Shown: positions 23,167 to 23,607 of the stretch, piece after piece | How positions within the stretch are numbered: position 1 is the stretch's first letter | Layout of the letters: the number at the start of each line of letters is the position of its first letter | From: a virus | DNA: 23,607 bases | Virus record (IMG/VR): IMGVR_UViG_3300047496_000434 | Span: 1-23,607 of that record | Direction: 5' to 3' (one strand) | Position numbers and translations under genes: made by a program | The notes under the pieces: model-generated | What the model saw: the letters and a program-made list of their open reading frames with translations, nothing else | What the model was told of the DNA's origin: nothing | The model's database searches: none

Positions 23167-23607
23167 TTGCGGTGGGTATTGAAGTTGACACTTTCCGATC
23201 TTAACCCGCTCTATCAGCAAATGGGAGAAGTCCTGCAGGGCCTGCGCGCCTTGTCGGGGTCGATCGAGATCAGAGCCTCACAGGCCGAAAAGCTTCATGA
23301 TCTGCTCAGGGTTGACCTCGCCATCCTACGGCAGGATCAAAAGGATCTCGATGAAAAACTCGATTGCGTAATATGCGTTATGCAACATGATCTTGAGAGT
23401 ATACGCACGGACGGGCTGGCGCACGCGCATGAAATTGCCAAGCTGACCCAGGCAATCAAGGAACTCCGCCGCCCGGTCGCGGAAATCATTGCGCTACGTT
23501 CCAGAGCTGCCGGTATCATTCTGGGGCTTGGGGTATTTGGCAGCGCCTTGGGCTGGCTTGTCGAGCCGGTTTACCGTTGGTTCATGGAGCACCACGATTT
23601 CAAATAG
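23167..23607 (+). CDS. Coiled-coil protein with one C-terminal membrane segment (DUF1515-like)
   Basis: A 146-residue protein after the palindrome. Residues about 20-105 are charged and helical with heptad-like spacing (LRVDLAILRQDQKDLDEKLD, AHEIAKLTQAIKELRR), suggesting a coiled coil. Residues about 114-134 (AAGIILGLGVFGSALGWLVE) form one clear membrane segment, then a short basic/aromatic tail. It has no N-terminal signal peptide, so it would be a tail-anchored inner-membrane protein with the coiled coil in the cytoplasm, as in small DUF1515-type proteins that are found near phage lysis regions. Start is unsure: TTG at 23167, 23179 or 23185; GGTGGG at 23171-23176 sits eight bases before 23185. 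It ends at the last base of the window. Function unknown; a holin-like accessory or packaging/lysis helper is possible. Confidence 0.6.
   Translation: MRWVLKLTLSDLNPLYQQMGEVLQGLRALSGSIEIRASQAEKLHDLLRVDLAILRQDQKDLDEKLDCVICVMQHDLESIRTDGLAHAHEIAKLTQAIKELRRPVAEIIALRSRAAGIILGLGVFGSALGWLVEPVYRWFMEHHDFK

Noticed and set aside
1-23607. CRISPR arrays, tRNA genes, toxin-antitoxin or anti-phage defence genes
   Set aside because: No regularly spaced repeats, no cloverleaf-like segments and no defence-type domains were seen; all space is accounted for by structural genes.

Overview
The window is one morphogenesis (late) module of a contractile-tailed phage (myovirus type), most likely a prophage of an alphaproteobacterium. 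An Acetobacteraceae-like host is my best guess, from the style of the tail assembly chaperone, the tape-measure C-terminus and the tail-fibre N-termini; I could not test this by search. Every convincing gene lies on the + strand, spacings are short, and many genes overlap by a few bases, so positions 1 to about 22940 read as one long co-transcribed unit. No integrase, repressor, replication or lysis enzyme gene, tRNA or CRISPR array is visible. No gene-free stretch exceeds 300 bases.

Layout. DNA packaging and head (1-5686): terminase large subunit, portal, a small scaffold/GP20-like protein, an HK97-fold-type major capsid protein with a beta-rich insertion, and two unrecognised neck-region proteins. 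A GT-A glycosyltransferase (5769-6704) sits between the head/neck and tail genes. Tail (6714-11548): a tail-terminator-like protein, a 54-residue protein, sheath, tube, a tail assembly chaperone with a clear -1 programmed frameshift site that yields an extended second product, and a short low-complexity protein in the tape-measure position. Baseplate (11552-16061): gpU-like protein, LysM/gpX-like protein, gpD-like hub, gpV-like spike with a C-terminal HEH motif, gp25-like wedge protein, gpJ-like and gpI-like proteins. Host recognition (16125-22940): a glycine-rich fibre/adhesin, a fibre-tail adaptor, and two large beta-helix tailspike-type proteins that share an N-terminal anchor. A nearly perfect 154-bp palindrome (22994-23147) then separates this unit from a coiled-coil protein with one C-terminal membrane segment.

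How it works together: the terminase pumps DNA through the portal into a shell made of the capsid protein. The neck proteins close the head. The sheath and tube polymerise under control of the chaperone pair and the tape measure. The baseplate hub and spike puncture the envelope, and the fibre and spike proteins bind or degrade surface glycans. The most noteworthy points are the complete frameshift cassette in the tail chaperone, the glycosyltransferase embedded among structural genes, the coiled-coil-poor candidate tape measure, the duplicated spike anchor, and the large palindrome.
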